Source of the DNA: Chitinivorax tropicus
GTDB lineage: Bacteria; Pseudomonadota; Gammaproteobacteria; Burkholderiales; SCOH01
Reading direction: 5' to 3'
Assembly (NCBI RefSeq): GCF_014202905.1
Contig: NZ_JACHHY010000023.1
Coordinates: 1-60,466 of the forward strand
DNA length: 60,466 bases
Shown here: one piece after another, positions 36,894 to 45,748 of the stretch
Layout: the number at the start of each line of letters is the position of its first letter
How positions within the stretch are numbered: position 1 is the first letter of the stretch
The notes under the pieces: generated by a model
What the model saw: only the letters and a program-made list of their open reading frames with translations
What the model was told of the DNA's origin: nothing
Database searches by the model: none
Made by a program: the position numbers and the translations under genes

Positions 36894-39221
36894 TTGTCAA
36901 ACAAAAAAAGCAAGAAAACAGAAAAAATTAGCCAATCGGCCTTAAAAGGTAAGAAAAACAAGCACAAGAAAAACAGCCTGAGGCTTGCAGATCCTTTCCT
37001 TGCGCGCGAAAAAGCGAATTATCCCAACCCGCTCCCTAGCCGTGAATTCATCATCCAGCTACTGACCGATAAAGGTGTGCCTGTCTATGCGGACAGCCTG
37101 GCAGATTGGCTGGATATCCTGCCTGATGAGCTCCCCTTGTTTGAGCGCCGCCTGCGCGCCATGGAGCGTGATGGCGAAATCATGTTGAATCGCAAAGGTG
37201 CGATCTGTATTCCCGAGAAGCTCGATTTGATCAAGGGGCGGGTGCAGGGGCATAAAGATGGTTATGGTTTCCTGATTCCGGACGATGGCAGCGAAGACTT
37301 GTTTCTTGGCCCCAAGGAAATGCATAAGGTATTGCATGGTGACCGGGTATTGGTCAAAGAAGTCGGTAAGGATTTCAAAGGCCGTCGCGAGGGGCGGATC
37401 GTTGAGGTGATCGAGCGTCGTCATACCAGATTGGTGGGGCGGTTGTTCAATCAACGCGGTGTGTTGTTCGTGGTGGCGGAGGACAAGCGCATCAGCCAGG
37501 ATATTCTGGTGGCGCCGCAGGATGTAGGGGAGGCTCAGTCTGGGCAGGTGGTGATGGTGGAGCTGATTGCCCAGCCGGACAAATATGCCCAGCCGCAGGG
37601 GCGGGTGGTCGAGATTCTGGGTAATTATGGTGATGCGGGGATGGAGATCGAGATTGCATTGCGCAAACATGATCTGCCATTCGAGTTTTCACCTGAGGCC
37701 GAGGCGCAGGCCAAGAAGACGCCCAAAAAAGTACGGAAGCTGGACTGGAAGCCAGAGGAGGGGCTCAAGCGGGAGGATCTGCGCGAGCTGCCGCTGGTGA
37801 CCATTGATGGTGAGACGGCGCGTGATTTTGATGATGCTGTCTACTGTGAGCCTGCTGGTAAGGGATGGCGGCTGGTGGTGGCGATTGCGGACGTCAGCTA
37901 TTACGTGCGCCCAGGTGATGCTTTGGATACCACCTCGCGCGAGCGCGGCAATTCCGTCTACTTCCCACGGCGGGTGATTCCGATGCTGCCTGAGCAATTG
38001 TCGAATGGCATTTGTTCGTTGAATCCAGATGTCGAGCGTATGTGCATGGTGTGTGACATGAATATTTCGGCTCGGGGCGAGATCAAGCAATACCGGTTTT
38101 TTCCGGCGGTGATGCACTCCAAGGCGCGGTTGACCTACACCAAGGTGTGGGACATGCTGAGCGAGCCCGGTAGCCCCTTGCGTGAAGAATATGCGGCTGT
38201 GCTGCCGCATGTCGAGCATCTGTACAAATTGTTCCAGATCTTGTTGGCTGCGCGTCATCGGCGGGGCGCGATTGATTTTGAAACGGTCGAGACGCAGATG
38301 ATCTTCAATGATCAGGGCAAGATCGATCGTATTGTGCCGGTCACCCGCAATGATGCGCATCGTCTGATCGAGGAGTGCATGCTGGCGGCCAATGTGTGCG
38401 CCTCTGACTTTCTGCAGCAGCATGAGCATCCGGCGTTATACCGCATCCACGAGGGCCCCACGCAGGAGAAGCTGGAGAATCTGCGTTCCTTCCTGAAGGA
38501 GTTTGCGCTGACCTTGCCAGGCGGGGAAGATCCGCATGCCAAGGATTACGCGCAATTGCTGGAGAAGGTGAAGCAGCGGCCCGAGGCGGCGCTGTTGCAG
38601 ACAGCCATGCTGCGATCATTGCAGCAAGCGGTGTACAGCCCGGACAATGTCGGCCACTTTGGCCTGGCCTATGACGGCTATACACATTTCACCTCCCCGA
38701 TCCGCCGGTATCCTGACTTGTTGGTGCATCGCGCCATCAAGGCGGTGCTGCGTAAGGATGCCTACAAACCTGGCGGCAAGTGGGCAGAGCTGGGGCAGCA
38801 TTGCTCGATGACGGAGCGTCGTGCAGATGAGGCAACACGCGATGTCGAAAACTGGCTGAAATGTTTCTACATGAAAGACCGGGTGGGTGAATGCTTTACC
38901 GGTACCGTGAGTGCAGCCACCAGCTTTGGGATCTTCGTGTTGCTGGACGAGGTGTATGTTGAGGGTCTGGTGCACATCTCTGAGCTGGGCAGTGACTATT
39001 TCCGTTTCGATCAGGCCCTGCATTGTCTGATCGGTGAGCGAACCGGCGAGCGCTATCGGCTGGGGGATCGTGTACGGATCAAGGTCGTCCGTGTGGATCT
39101 GGAGACCAGCAAGATCGATTTTGTGCTGGTCGATGCTGAGCCGGAGGCTGAAGCGGCACCCTCTGTGGAGGCGGCAGCCAAGCCTGCCCGGGTGCGGAAA
39201 AGTAGGAAAGCCGCTTCTTGA
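36894..39221 (+). CDS. rnr: Ribonuclease R
   Basis: A 775-residue 3'-to-5' exoribonuclease that degrades structured RNA. A very Lys-rich N-terminus (residues 1-28) precedes a winged-helix segment, cold-shock domains (VQGHKDGYGFLIPDDGSEDLFL), the RNB catalytic domain with metal-binding DFDD at 311-314 (ETARDFDDAVYC), and a C-terminal S1 domain (GECFTGTVSAATSFGIFVLLDEV). The start is TTG at 36894, supported by AGAGGA eight bases ahead; the next start codons lie inside the conserved domains. Confidence 0.94.
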   Translation: MSNKKSKKTEKISQSALKGKKNKHKKNSLRLADPFLAREKANYPNPLPSREFIIQLLTDKGVPVYADSLADWLDILPDELPLFERRLRAMERDGEIMLNRKGAICIPEKLDLIKGRVQGHKDGYGFLIPDDGSEDLFLGPKEMHKVLHGDRVLVKEVGKDFKGRREGRIVEVIERRHTRLVGRLFNQRGVLFVVAEDKRISQDILVAPQDVGEAQSGQVVMVELIAQPDKYAQPQGRVVEILGNYGDAGMEIEIALRKHDLPFEFSPEAEAQAKKTPKKVRKLDWKPEEGLKREDLRELPLVTIDGETARDFDDAVYCEPAGKGWRLVVAIADVSYYVRPGDALDTTSRERGNSVYFPRRVIPMLPEQLSNGICSLNPDVERMCMVCDMNISARGEIKQYRFFPAVMHSKARLTYTKVWDMLSEPGSPLREEYAAVLPHVEHLYKLFQILLAARHRRGAIDFETVETQMIFNDQGKIDRIVPVTRNDAHRLIEECMLAANVCASDFLQQHEHPALYRIHEGPTQEKLENLRSFLKEFALTLPGGEDPHAKDYAQLLEKVKQRPEAALLQTAMLRSLQQAVYSPDNVGHFGLAYDGYTHFTSPIRRYPDLLVHRAIKAVLRKDAYKPGGKWAELGQHCSMTERRADEATRDVENWLKCFYMKDRVGECFTGTVSAATSFGIFVLLDEVYVEGLVHISELGSDYFRFDQALHCLIGERTGERYRLGDRVRIKVVRVDLETSKIDFVLVDAEPEAEAAPSVEAAAKPARVRKSRKAAS

Positions 39222-39267
39222 CCATGGTGTGATGGCCAGGGGCCGCTGCTGAGCGGTGTTCTAATGA

Positions 39268-39301
39268 GCGAGTGCCACGTGAGCTGTGGCCTCGCTTTTT
39301 T
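39268..39301 (+). terminator. Rho-independent terminator of rnr
   Basis: GCGAG-T-GCCAC / GTGGC-CTCGC stem with a seven-base loop and TTTTTT, 46 bases past the rnr stop. Confidence 0.9.
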
Positions 39302-39311
39302 ATTTGCCTGA

Positions 39312-39958
39312 TTCATACACAGTTGGCGTGGGCGGCTATGTGGAGGGCTTGTGGATGAGTGGCTTAAATCCTTGTCTGGAAGCGGGTTTCCGGTGCTGCC
39401 TAATTTTTCGGCATTGGCCGGTTGTGTGATGGCAAGGTGCTATGAGCGGGTTTCATACACAGTTTGGGTGGAGTGTGGTGTGGGTGGGCTGTGGATAGCG
39501 GTGCCAGGCCACTGAGTAGACTGCGCTTTTCTGCTTTGCTCAAAAGGTGGGCAGCGGCTGAAAATGCCGTGCAGGGCTGATCTGGCATGATTCACAGCTT
39601 GCGTGGAGGGTGGTGTGGGTGGGCTGTGGATAGGTAGGGCAGTGCGCTGTTTTCGTGGGTGAAATTCGAGCTGATTAAAATTTAAGCAGTTGGGGTGGAT
39701 GGTGTGATGAGGTCGGTATGTCCTGTGATATCCAATCTCCATGCGGGTTGCCGTGTGGGAAACCCACATCTTGGGTGGAGGGTGTTGTGAGAACACTGTG
39801 GAAAACCATGCTAAGCCGCTGAGTGGAATCGTAAAAAGCGGGCTGCCTAAAATTTGTGCAGGCGCGAGAGTCGCCCAGATGGCGGGCTGTTGCTGTTCAG
39901 CAGCAGGTCTTTCATTCACAATTGGCGTTGACGGCCCTGTGAAAGGCGTGTGGATAAG
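39312..39958. repeat. Array of five units with paired DnaA-box-like 9-mers at constant spacing
   Basis: Five core units of 46 bp occupy the gap between rnr and the DUF455 gene. Each has a left arm ending CACA and a right arm TGTGG, always with exactly 28 bases between them. Left/right arm positions: 39313-39321 TCATACACA and 39350-39358 TGTGGATGA; 39453-39461 TCATACACA and 39490-39498 TGTGGATAG; 39588-39596 TGATTCACA and 39625-39633 TGTGGATAG; 39760-39768 AAACCCACA and 39797-39805 TGTGGAAAA; 39912-39920 TCATTCACA and 39949-39957 TGTGGATAA. A further TGTGG/TGTGA starts 11 bases before every right arm, and a GTGG (GTTG in the fifth unit) follows each left arm by six bases. Units start about 140, 135, 172 and 152 bases apart; the spacers are degraded repeats themselves. 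The arms match the DnaA-box consensus TTATNCACA; the last right arm is a perfect box. Confidence 0.85.
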
Positions 39959-40024
39959 CCACCTATCTTGTTTTGCCATCAGGGCTTTTTGACTGCTGAT
40001 CAAAAAATGAGCGGATGTACCTAT

Positions 40025-40906
40025 ATGCATGTGGTTGATTCATCTTCGGCCTCAACCGGTCTGCCTTTGTTTGAATGCTGCCACCGTGCGTTGGTCGAGG
40101 CTGATGTGCCACGAAAGATCGAGCAGGTTCAGGCGCTGTGGGCGGCATGGCAGGCTGGGCAGTGCGTGTTGGATTGGCAAACGGAGGCGGTGCCTATGCC
40201 AGTACCGGGCAGGCCGGCCAAGCCGGTGCTGGTTGACCCACAGCAGGTGCCCAGGCGGCGTATTGGGACGCCAGCGGGCAAGGTGGCCTTGATCCATGCG
40301 ATTGCACATATCGAATTCAATGCCATCAATCTGGCATTGGATGCAGTGTATCGGTTCCGGGGGCTGCCCTTGGATTATTACCGCGATTGGCTGCAGGTGG
40401 CGGCAGAGGAGGCCTATCACTTCCAGTTGCTCAACGACCGGTTGGCGGTGTTGGGCGCGGCCTATGGCGATGAGGCTGCCCACAATGGGCTGTGGAATAT
40501 GGCGATTCAGACCGATCATGATGTGTTGGTACGTATGGCCCTGGTGCCACGGATTCTGGAGGCACGGGGGCTGGATGTGACCCCGGGCATTCAGCTACGG
40601 TTGCGACAGCATGGCGATACGGTCACGGCGGATCTGCTGGATATCATCCTGCGTGATGAAATCGGCCATGTGGCCATTGGCAATCGCTGGTATCGCCATG
40701 TCTGTGACGAGCGTGGGCTTGACCCGGTCGAGACATTCAAGCGGCTGTACCATGAGCATGGCTCACCGATGATTGCGGCATCGATGAATCGGTCGGCACG
40801 TAAGCAAGCTGGTTTTGACGAGGTGGAACTGGCGTTGCTGGCATCCCTGAGCATCGAGCCCCCACCCGCAACGCCGAAAGCGCTCGGTCAGGCTGGCCTG
40901 CGCTGA
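40025..40906 (+). CDS. DUF455 ferritin-like protein
   Basis: A ~293-residue soluble all-helical protein of the DUF455 (ferritin-like, MiaE-related) family. Helix motifs carry probable di-metal ligands: AHIEFNAINLALDA, AAEEAYHFQLL and LRDEIGHVAIGNRWY. Members are poorly understood and may bind a di-iron centre. Possible starts are ATG 40007, ATG 40025 and others; the ATG at 40025 (MHVVDSSSAS) is used here, with weak SD support. It lies directly downstream of the five-unit repeat array. Confidence 0.82.
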   Translation: MHVVDSSSASTGLPLFECCHRALVEADVPRKIEQVQALWAAWQAGQCVLDWQTEAVPMPVPGRPAKPVLVDPQQVPRRRIGTPAGKVALIHAIAHIEFNAINLALDAVYRFRGLPLDYYRDWLQVAAEEAYHFQLLNDRLAVLGAAYGDEAAHNGLWNMAIQTDHDVLVRMALVPRILEARGLDVTPGIQLRLRQHGDTVTADLLDIILRDEIGHVAIGNRWYRHVCDERGLDPVETFKRLYHEHGSPMIAASMNRSARKQAGFDEVELALLASLSIEPPPATPKALGQAGLR

Positions 40907-40954
40907 AGCATGAAGATTCCCTATCTTGTATCAATAGATCAACCATGGAGTGTC

Positions 40955-42400
40955 ATGAATAAACGATCCATCCCCCGATGGTGCCGTACCGTGTTGGCTG
41001 CGTGGGCCTGCACTGGCGCAACTTGGGCTTATGCGTCACAAGCACCGTTGCAGTTCGAGCCTTGTCGGATTGACGATATACCTGGCGCGGTGCAGTGCGC
41101 GAAGCTGGATGTGCCGTTGGCGGTGGGTGACCACCGCCAGGTCAGTGTGCAGATCGTGCGTCTGCCAGCGTTGACCCGCCAACCTGCGCCAGACCCGGTA
41201 TTGTTGCTGGCCGGCGGGCCAGGGCAGGCGGCCAGTGCCCTGGGGCGGCTGGCCCAGGCGCTGGGGGCGGTGCGACGTGAGCGGGATCTGCTGTTGGTGG
41301 ACCAGCGAGGAACAGGGCGTAGCCAGCCACTGGACTGCAAATTGCCTGCTGATGCAGATCCGCTGTCCGATTTGCTCAAGGACAAGCTTTTGCCTGATGA
41401 GGTACTGTCATGTTTTGCCTCATTACGTGAGCAAGCAGCCCATTACACCACGCACGACTATATCCGCGACCTGGAGGCGGTGCGGGCACGGTTGGGCATT
41501 GAGCAATTCAACCTGTGGGGGGGCTCGTATGGCACGCGGGTGGTGCAAGAGTATCTCCGCCTGCATCCAGAGCGGGTCCGCACAGCGGTGATGGATGGCG
41601 TGGTGTCGTCCACGACTCGGCTGACTGCTGATATCGCTGCCAACAACGATGCACGGCTACATGCTGTCGTGGTGGCCTGCCAACAGTCTTCAAGCTGCCA
41701 TGCCGCCTACCCAAAATTGCAGCAGATCGTCGAACAATTGCCGCGCCAGCTACAGCAAAAGCCCATCGCGGTCGATCTGCCGCATCCGCTTACCGGTGTG
41801 CAGCTCAAGGGGCAATTCAGCGACATTAGTCTGGCGTCCACTTTGGGGGTGATGTTGTATCAACCCGAGATGCAAGCGCTGGTGCCGCGTTTGTTGTATC
41901 AGGTCAGCCAGGGTGAGGTGAGGCCGCTGCTGGCAGCCTACAGCCAGGTGATGCTAGTGCTTGGTGAGCAGATGAACGATGTCCTGTATTTTGCCGTTGC
42001 ATGTGCCGAAGATGCTGAGGTGCCCACTTTGCCCGCCGCAGGCGTGTTCGTCTCTGTCCAGAAAATGGCGCGTGAGGTGTGTGCTGCCTGGGGGTTGCCT
42101 GGTAAGCCGTTGCCAGGGCCGGTCAAATCCAATGTGCCGACGCTGCTGCTGTCGGGGGGGCTTGACCCGGTCACGCCGCCACGACTCGCCAATCAAGTGG
42201 CGACAGGTTTGGCCAATCGATTACACCTGCAAGCACCGCAGTTGGGTCATGTCATCAGCCACTACCGTTGCGTGCCCAAGGTGATCCACGAGTTCATCCA
42301 AGATGCCAAGGCTGGTGCGGAGGCGAAATCCTGCGATCTGAAGCTGAGGGCTATGCCTGCGCTGCCTTTCTATGTTACTGACAAGGAGGCGCGGCCATGA
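40955..42400 (+). CDS. Secreted alpha/beta-hydrolase, S33 aminopeptidase-like
   Basis: A 481-residue protein with an N-terminal signal peptide (~1-27, cleavage near TWAYAS). The fold is the S33 proline/tripeptidyl aminopeptidase type: LLLAGGPGQAAS forms the oxyanion segment, GGSYG has the catalytic Ser191, LLSGGLDPVTPP the acid region and LGHVISHY the His. Start: ATG at 40955 with GGAGTG ahead, rather than the ATG at 40910. Its stop overlaps the next ABC transporter gene (ATGA), so peptidase and exporter are made together, which suggests a shared export or maturation role. Confidence 0.87.
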   Translation: MNKRSIPRWCRTVLAAWACTGATWAYASQAPLQFEPCRIDDIPGAVQCAKLDVPLAVGDHRQVSVQIVRLPALTRQPAPDPVLLLAGGPGQAASALGRLAQALGAVRRERDLLLVDQRGTGRSQPLDCKLPADADPLSDLLKDKLLPDEVLSCFASLREQAAHYTTHDYIRDLEAVRARLGIEQFNLWGGSYGTRVVQEYLRLHPERVRTAVMDGVVSSTTRLTADIAANNDARLHAVVVACQQSSSCHAAYPKLQQIVEQLPRQLQQKPIAVDLPHPLTGVQLKGQFSDISLASTLGVMLYQPEMQALVPRLLYQVSQGEVRPLLAAYSQVMLVLGEQMNDVLYFAVACAEDAEVPTLPAAGVFVSVQKMAREVCAAWGLPGKPLPGPVKSNVPTLLLSGGLDPVTPPRLANQVATGLANRLHLQAPQLGHVISHYRCVPKVIHEFIQDAKAGAEAKSCDLKLRAMPALPFYVTDKEARP

Positions 42401-43164
42401 TCGAGGTGGTGTCGATCGGGAAGCGATTCCGGGCGCGGGATGGGCGCTGGATTCGTCGGTGGCGCGAGGTGACAGCTTTGCATGAGGTCAGTTTCACCGC
42501 GCAGCCAGGGCAGATCACCGGCTTGCTAGGCCCTAATGGTGCGGGCAAGACCACGTTGCTGCGGATCATTGCTGGCGTGCTGCAGGCTGATCAAGGGCAG
42601 ATCCTGGTGGATGGGGTGGCCATTCAGCAGGATTTGCTGCGGTTGCGATCCGCCATGGGTGTGCTGGGTGATGCCAAGGGCCTGTACCAGCGGCTGACGG
42701 CGCGTGAGAACATCCGCTATTTCGGGCAGCTGCATGGTGTGCCTGCCAAGCTGCTGGCGCAGCGTATCGACCAGCTGATCGACCAATTGGGTATGGCAGG
42801 GATTGCAGACCGACCGACCGCTGGCTTTTCCCAAGGGGAGAGGATGAAGACGGCCATCGCCCGCATTCTGGTGCACGATCCACGAATCGTCTTGCTGGAT
42901 GAGCCCACCAATGGGCTGGATATCCTGGCTACCCGCTCCATGCGAGATGTGATCCGTGGCTTGAAGGCTGCTGGCAAGACGGTGCTGTTTTCCAGTCATG
43001 TGATGCAAGAGGTGGGTGAATTGTGTGATGAAGTGGTGATCGTCAATCGCGGCACGGTGGCTGCTGTCGGCTCACCACAGGCGATTCTGGCGCAATCGGG
43101 TCAAGCCTCGCTGGAGGATGCGTTTGTGCATGTGCTGGGCTCTGCAGAGGGGTTGTTTACATGA
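42397..43164 (+). CDS. ABC transporter ATP-binding protein (NatA-like)
   Basis: A 255-residue ATPase: Walker A GPNGAGKTT (about residues 47-55), signature FSQGERMKTAIAR, Walker B IVLLDEPTNGLD and the switch His in FSSHVMQEV. It powers export by the adjacent permease. It is coupled at both ends by four-base overlaps (ATGA), with the S33 peptidase before it and the permease after it. Confidence 0.93.
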   Translation: MIEVVSIGKRFRARDGRWIRRWREVTALHEVSFTAQPGQITGLLGPNGAGKTTLLRIIAGVLQADQGQILVDGVAIQQDLLRLRSAMGVLGDAKGLYQRLTARENIRYFGQLHGVPAKLLAQRIDQLIDQLGMAGIADRPTAGFSQGERMKTAIARILVHDPRIVLLDEPTNGLDILATRSMRDVIRGLKAAGKTVLFSSHVMQEVGELCDEVVIVNRGTVAAVGSPQAILAQSGQASLEDAFVHVLGSAEGLFT

Positions 43165-44330
43165 GTGGTCAAATAGCAGCCATTTTCAGGAAAGAATTGC
43201 TGGACATTGTCCGCGACCGCAAGTCGTTGATGATGTTGGTCATGGTGATCTTGCTGTCCGGGCCATTGGTGCTGGGCATCCTGTTTACCATGATCAATCT
43301 GTCACTGGAGCGGCAAAGTACCATCAGCATTGCTGTGGTGAATCCGCAAGCAGCGCCTGATTTGACCGTATTTCTGAAGCGACAAGGCGTGACGGTGGAC
43401 ACCGCGCCGGCGGATTTCATGACGCAACAGAAGGCGGGCAAGCTGCCGATTGTGTTGGAGATCCCGCCTGACTTCGCGGCCCTATTTGCTACCGGGCAGC
43501 CCGCACCGATCCGGTTGATAGCCGATTACTCTGACCATGGGAACAGCAGTCGTTTGATGACGCTGCAACAGCTGTTGAACCAGTACCAACAGCAAGTCAC
43601 CACCGCGCGCATGGTGTTGCAGGGGGTGTCCCCGGCGTTGGCATGGCCGATTGTGATCCAGCAGATCGACCTGGCCACCCCACAGCAGAGTGGCTCCGGG
43701 ATATTGTCAGTGTTGGCGTTCTATGCACTATATGGCCTGTTTTTCTGCGCCATGGGGGCCGCATTGGACGCCACCGCTGGCGAGCGTGAGCGGTTGTCGC
43801 TGGAGCCCCTGCTCGGGAACCCGATCCGACCGCTGCAGATCGCCATCGGCAAATGGTTGGCGGTGGGCACGGTCAATGTGGTGGTTGCCTGCGCATCCCT
43901 GCTGGGTTATATGATTACCTTGAAACTGGCACCCTTGCCCAATGTCGGCATCCCGTTCCTGTTCGATTGGCGGGAGTTCGGCGGATTCCTGCTGGTGCTG
44001 GCGCCCTTTGCATTGTTTGTGGCCGCCACCTTGCTGGCATTCGGCGCATTGGGCAAATCGGTGAAAGAGTCGCAAACGGCCATGTCGCTCGCGATTGCCG
44101 TGGTTGCGTTGCTGCCATTGCTCAATATGTTTGCCAAGGAAAAGCTGCCAGACTGGATGACCTGGGTGCCGGTGAATGGTCAGTATTACGCGCTGGAAAA
44201 GCTGTTGCGCGGCGAAATGCTGACCTTTGCCCAATGGCTGCCGCTGTATGTGGTTCCCTTGAGTGGTGCGGCGCTGATGGTCTGGCTGTTGTCCCGGCAA
44301 CTGGGCTCAGAAAAACTGTTGGCCGGATAG
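43161..44330 (+). CDS. ABC transporter permease (NatB-like, ABC-2 type)
   Basis: A 389-residue inner-membrane permease. One transmembrane helix near residues 24-48, a large periplasmic domain to about 170, then five or six helices to the C-terminus (ALYGLFFCAMGAALDATAGERERLSLEPLLGNP is the ABC-2 hallmark). With NatA it resembles Na+ or drug exporters, but substrate is not readable. It is the last gene of the peptidase-natA-natB operon. Confidence 0.9.
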   Translation: MSGQIAAIFRKELLDIVRDRKSLMMLVMVILLSGPLVLGILFTMINLSLERQSTISIAVVNPQAAPDLTVFLKRQGVTVDTAPADFMTQQKAGKLPIVLEIPPDFAALFATGQPAPIRLIADYSDHGNSSRLMTLQQLLNQYQQQVTTARMVLQGVSPALAWPIVIQQIDLATPQQSGSGILSVLAFYALYGLFFCAMGAALDATAGERERLSLEPLLGNPIRPLQIAIGKWLAVGTVNVVVACASLLGYMITLKLAPLPNVGIPFLFDWREFGGFLLVLAPFALFVAATLLAFGALGKSVKESQTAMSLAIAVVALLPLLNMFAKEKLPDWMTWVPVNGQYYALEKLLRGEMLTFAQWLPLYVVPLSGAALMVWLLSRQLGSEKLLAG

Positions 44331-44572
44331 GGGTGGAGCGCAGCCGCGGCAGATCATGAAATCTGGCTTGCAGAACCTGGGCGCGCTGATCGGTGGCTGT
44401 GATAGACTGGCAATCTTTTTTCGGTTTTTGATGAAACACGGCAAATTTGTTGCTGCATGGTGCTCGTCATGCTCCCGGCGACGGCGTGTGGCAGGCAGCT
44501 GGCAACAAGGTGGCTGCCCAGTCGGATTGGGTGGCAAGGTCTGGCCGTGTGCATCGCTTCAGGAGAGGCAGC

Positions 44573-45673
44573 ATGTCTGGTAGTCACTTCGGTTTGTTGT
44601 TCACGGTCACCTCATTTGGCGAATCGCACGGGCCCGGCATTGGGTGCGTGGTGGATGGCTGCCCGCCAGGCCTCGCCCTGACCGAAGCGGACATCCAGGC
44701 CGAACTGGATCGCCGTAAGCCCGGTACCTCGCGCCATGTCACACAACGCAAGGAGCCGGATACCGTCGAGATCCTCTCCGGGGTGTTCGAAGGCAAGACC
44801 ACCGGCACGCCGATCGCCATGTTGATCCGCAATACCGACCAGCGCAGCCAGGACTACGGCAAGATCGTCGAGACCTTCCGTCCTGGCCACGCTGATTACA
44901 CCTACTGGCATAAGTATGGGACCCGTGACTATCGCGGCGGTGGGCGCTCCAGCGCACGGGAAACTGCCGTGCGCGTGGCGGCAGGGGCCATTGCCAAAAA
45001 ATGGCTGCACGAACGCTATGGCGTCGTGATCCGTGGCTACATGAGCCAGTTGGGTGCCATCAAGATCCCGTTCCAGTCCTGGGATGCGGTTGCACAGAAT
45101 CCGTTTTTCGCCCCCAATCTGGACATCGTCCCTGAGCTGGAAAGCTATATGGACACCATCCGCGCCGAGCGTGACTCCATCGGTGCTCGTATCGACGTGG
45201 TGGCGGAGCAGGTGCCAGTGGGCTGGGGCGAGCCGGTATTCGACCGGCTGGACGCCGACATTGCTTATGCCATGATGAGCATCAATGCCGTCAAAGGCGT
45301 TGAGATTGGTGCTGGGTTCGCCAGCGTGGCCCAGCGCGGCTCTGAACATAGTGACGAGCTGACCCCGCAGGGCTTTGCCAGCAACCACGCCGGTGGCGTG
45401 CTGGGGGGTATCTCCAGCGGGCAGGCCATCCATGTCAGCCTGGCTGTCAAGCCAACCTCCAGCATCCCACAAGAGCGCCGCTCCATCGATAAGGCGGGCA
45501 ACCCTGTGGTGATGCAGACCACGGGTCGGCATGATCCTTGCGTCGGCATCCGCGCCACTCCGATCGCCGAAGCGATGCTGGCCCTGGTGCTGATGGACCA
45601 TGCTTTGCGGCATCGCGCCCAATGCGGTGATGTCCGGGTCGAAACCCCGGTGATTCCTGGGCATATCGACTGA
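44573..45673 (+). CDS. aroC: Chorismate synthase
   Basis: The 366-residue enzyme makes chorismate, the last shikimate-pathway step, with reduced FMN. Signatures: [23 protein letters not shown] (N-terminal), [28 protein letters not shown] (central) and the C-terminal [17 protein letters not shown]. The ATG at 44573 has AGGAGAGG eight bases ahead; the open frame to 44447 is a leader. The 242 bases before it contain no gene. Monocistronic. Confidence 0.97.
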   Translation: MSGSHFGLLFTVTSFGESHGPGIGCVVDGCPPGLALTEADIQAELDRRKPGTSRHVTQRKEPDTVEILSGVFEGKTTGTPIAMLIRNTDQRSQDYGKIVETFRPGHADYTYWHKYGTRDYRGGGRSSARETAVRVAAGAIAKKWLHERYGVVIRGYMSQLGAIKIPFQSWDAVAQNPFFAPNLDIVPELESYMDTIRAERDSIGARIDVVAEQVPVGWGEPVFDRLDADIAYAMMSINAVKGVEIGAGFASVAQRGSEHSDELTPQGFASNHAGGVLGGISSGQAIHVSLAVKPTSSIPQERRSIDKAGNPVVMQTTGRHDPCVGIRATPIAEAMLALVLMDHALRHRAQCGDVRVETPVIPGHID

Positions 45674-45699
45674 GCTGCTCTTTACCACATACCCAAACA

Positions 45700-45722
45700 A
45701 ATGGGGCCACAAAGGCCCCATT
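45700..45722. terminator. Hairpin between converging aroC and the repeat-protein gene
   Basis: A perfect nine-pair stem AATGGGGCC / GGCCCCATT with a five-base loop. There is no long T run, so termination efficiency is uncertain. Confidence 0.55.
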
Positions 45723-45748
45723 GTCATTGATGAGTCAGCTACATCACA

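Noticed and set aside
39312-39958. Chromosomal origin (oriC)
   Set aside because: DnaA-like boxes are abundant, but there is no dnaA, dnaN, gyrB, parA or rpmH nearby and no strong A+T-rich unwinding region; a titration or regulatory site fits better.
39312-39958. CRISPR array
   Set aside because: The repeated core is 46 bp with poorly conserved arms and spacers of about 90-125 bases that are themselves related; there are no cas genes.
39440-40030. A 196-codon minus-strand frame with recurring IHSPPTP peptide
   Set aside because: It is a by-product of the DNA repeat array: no ribosome site, and the peptide repeat follows the DNA units.
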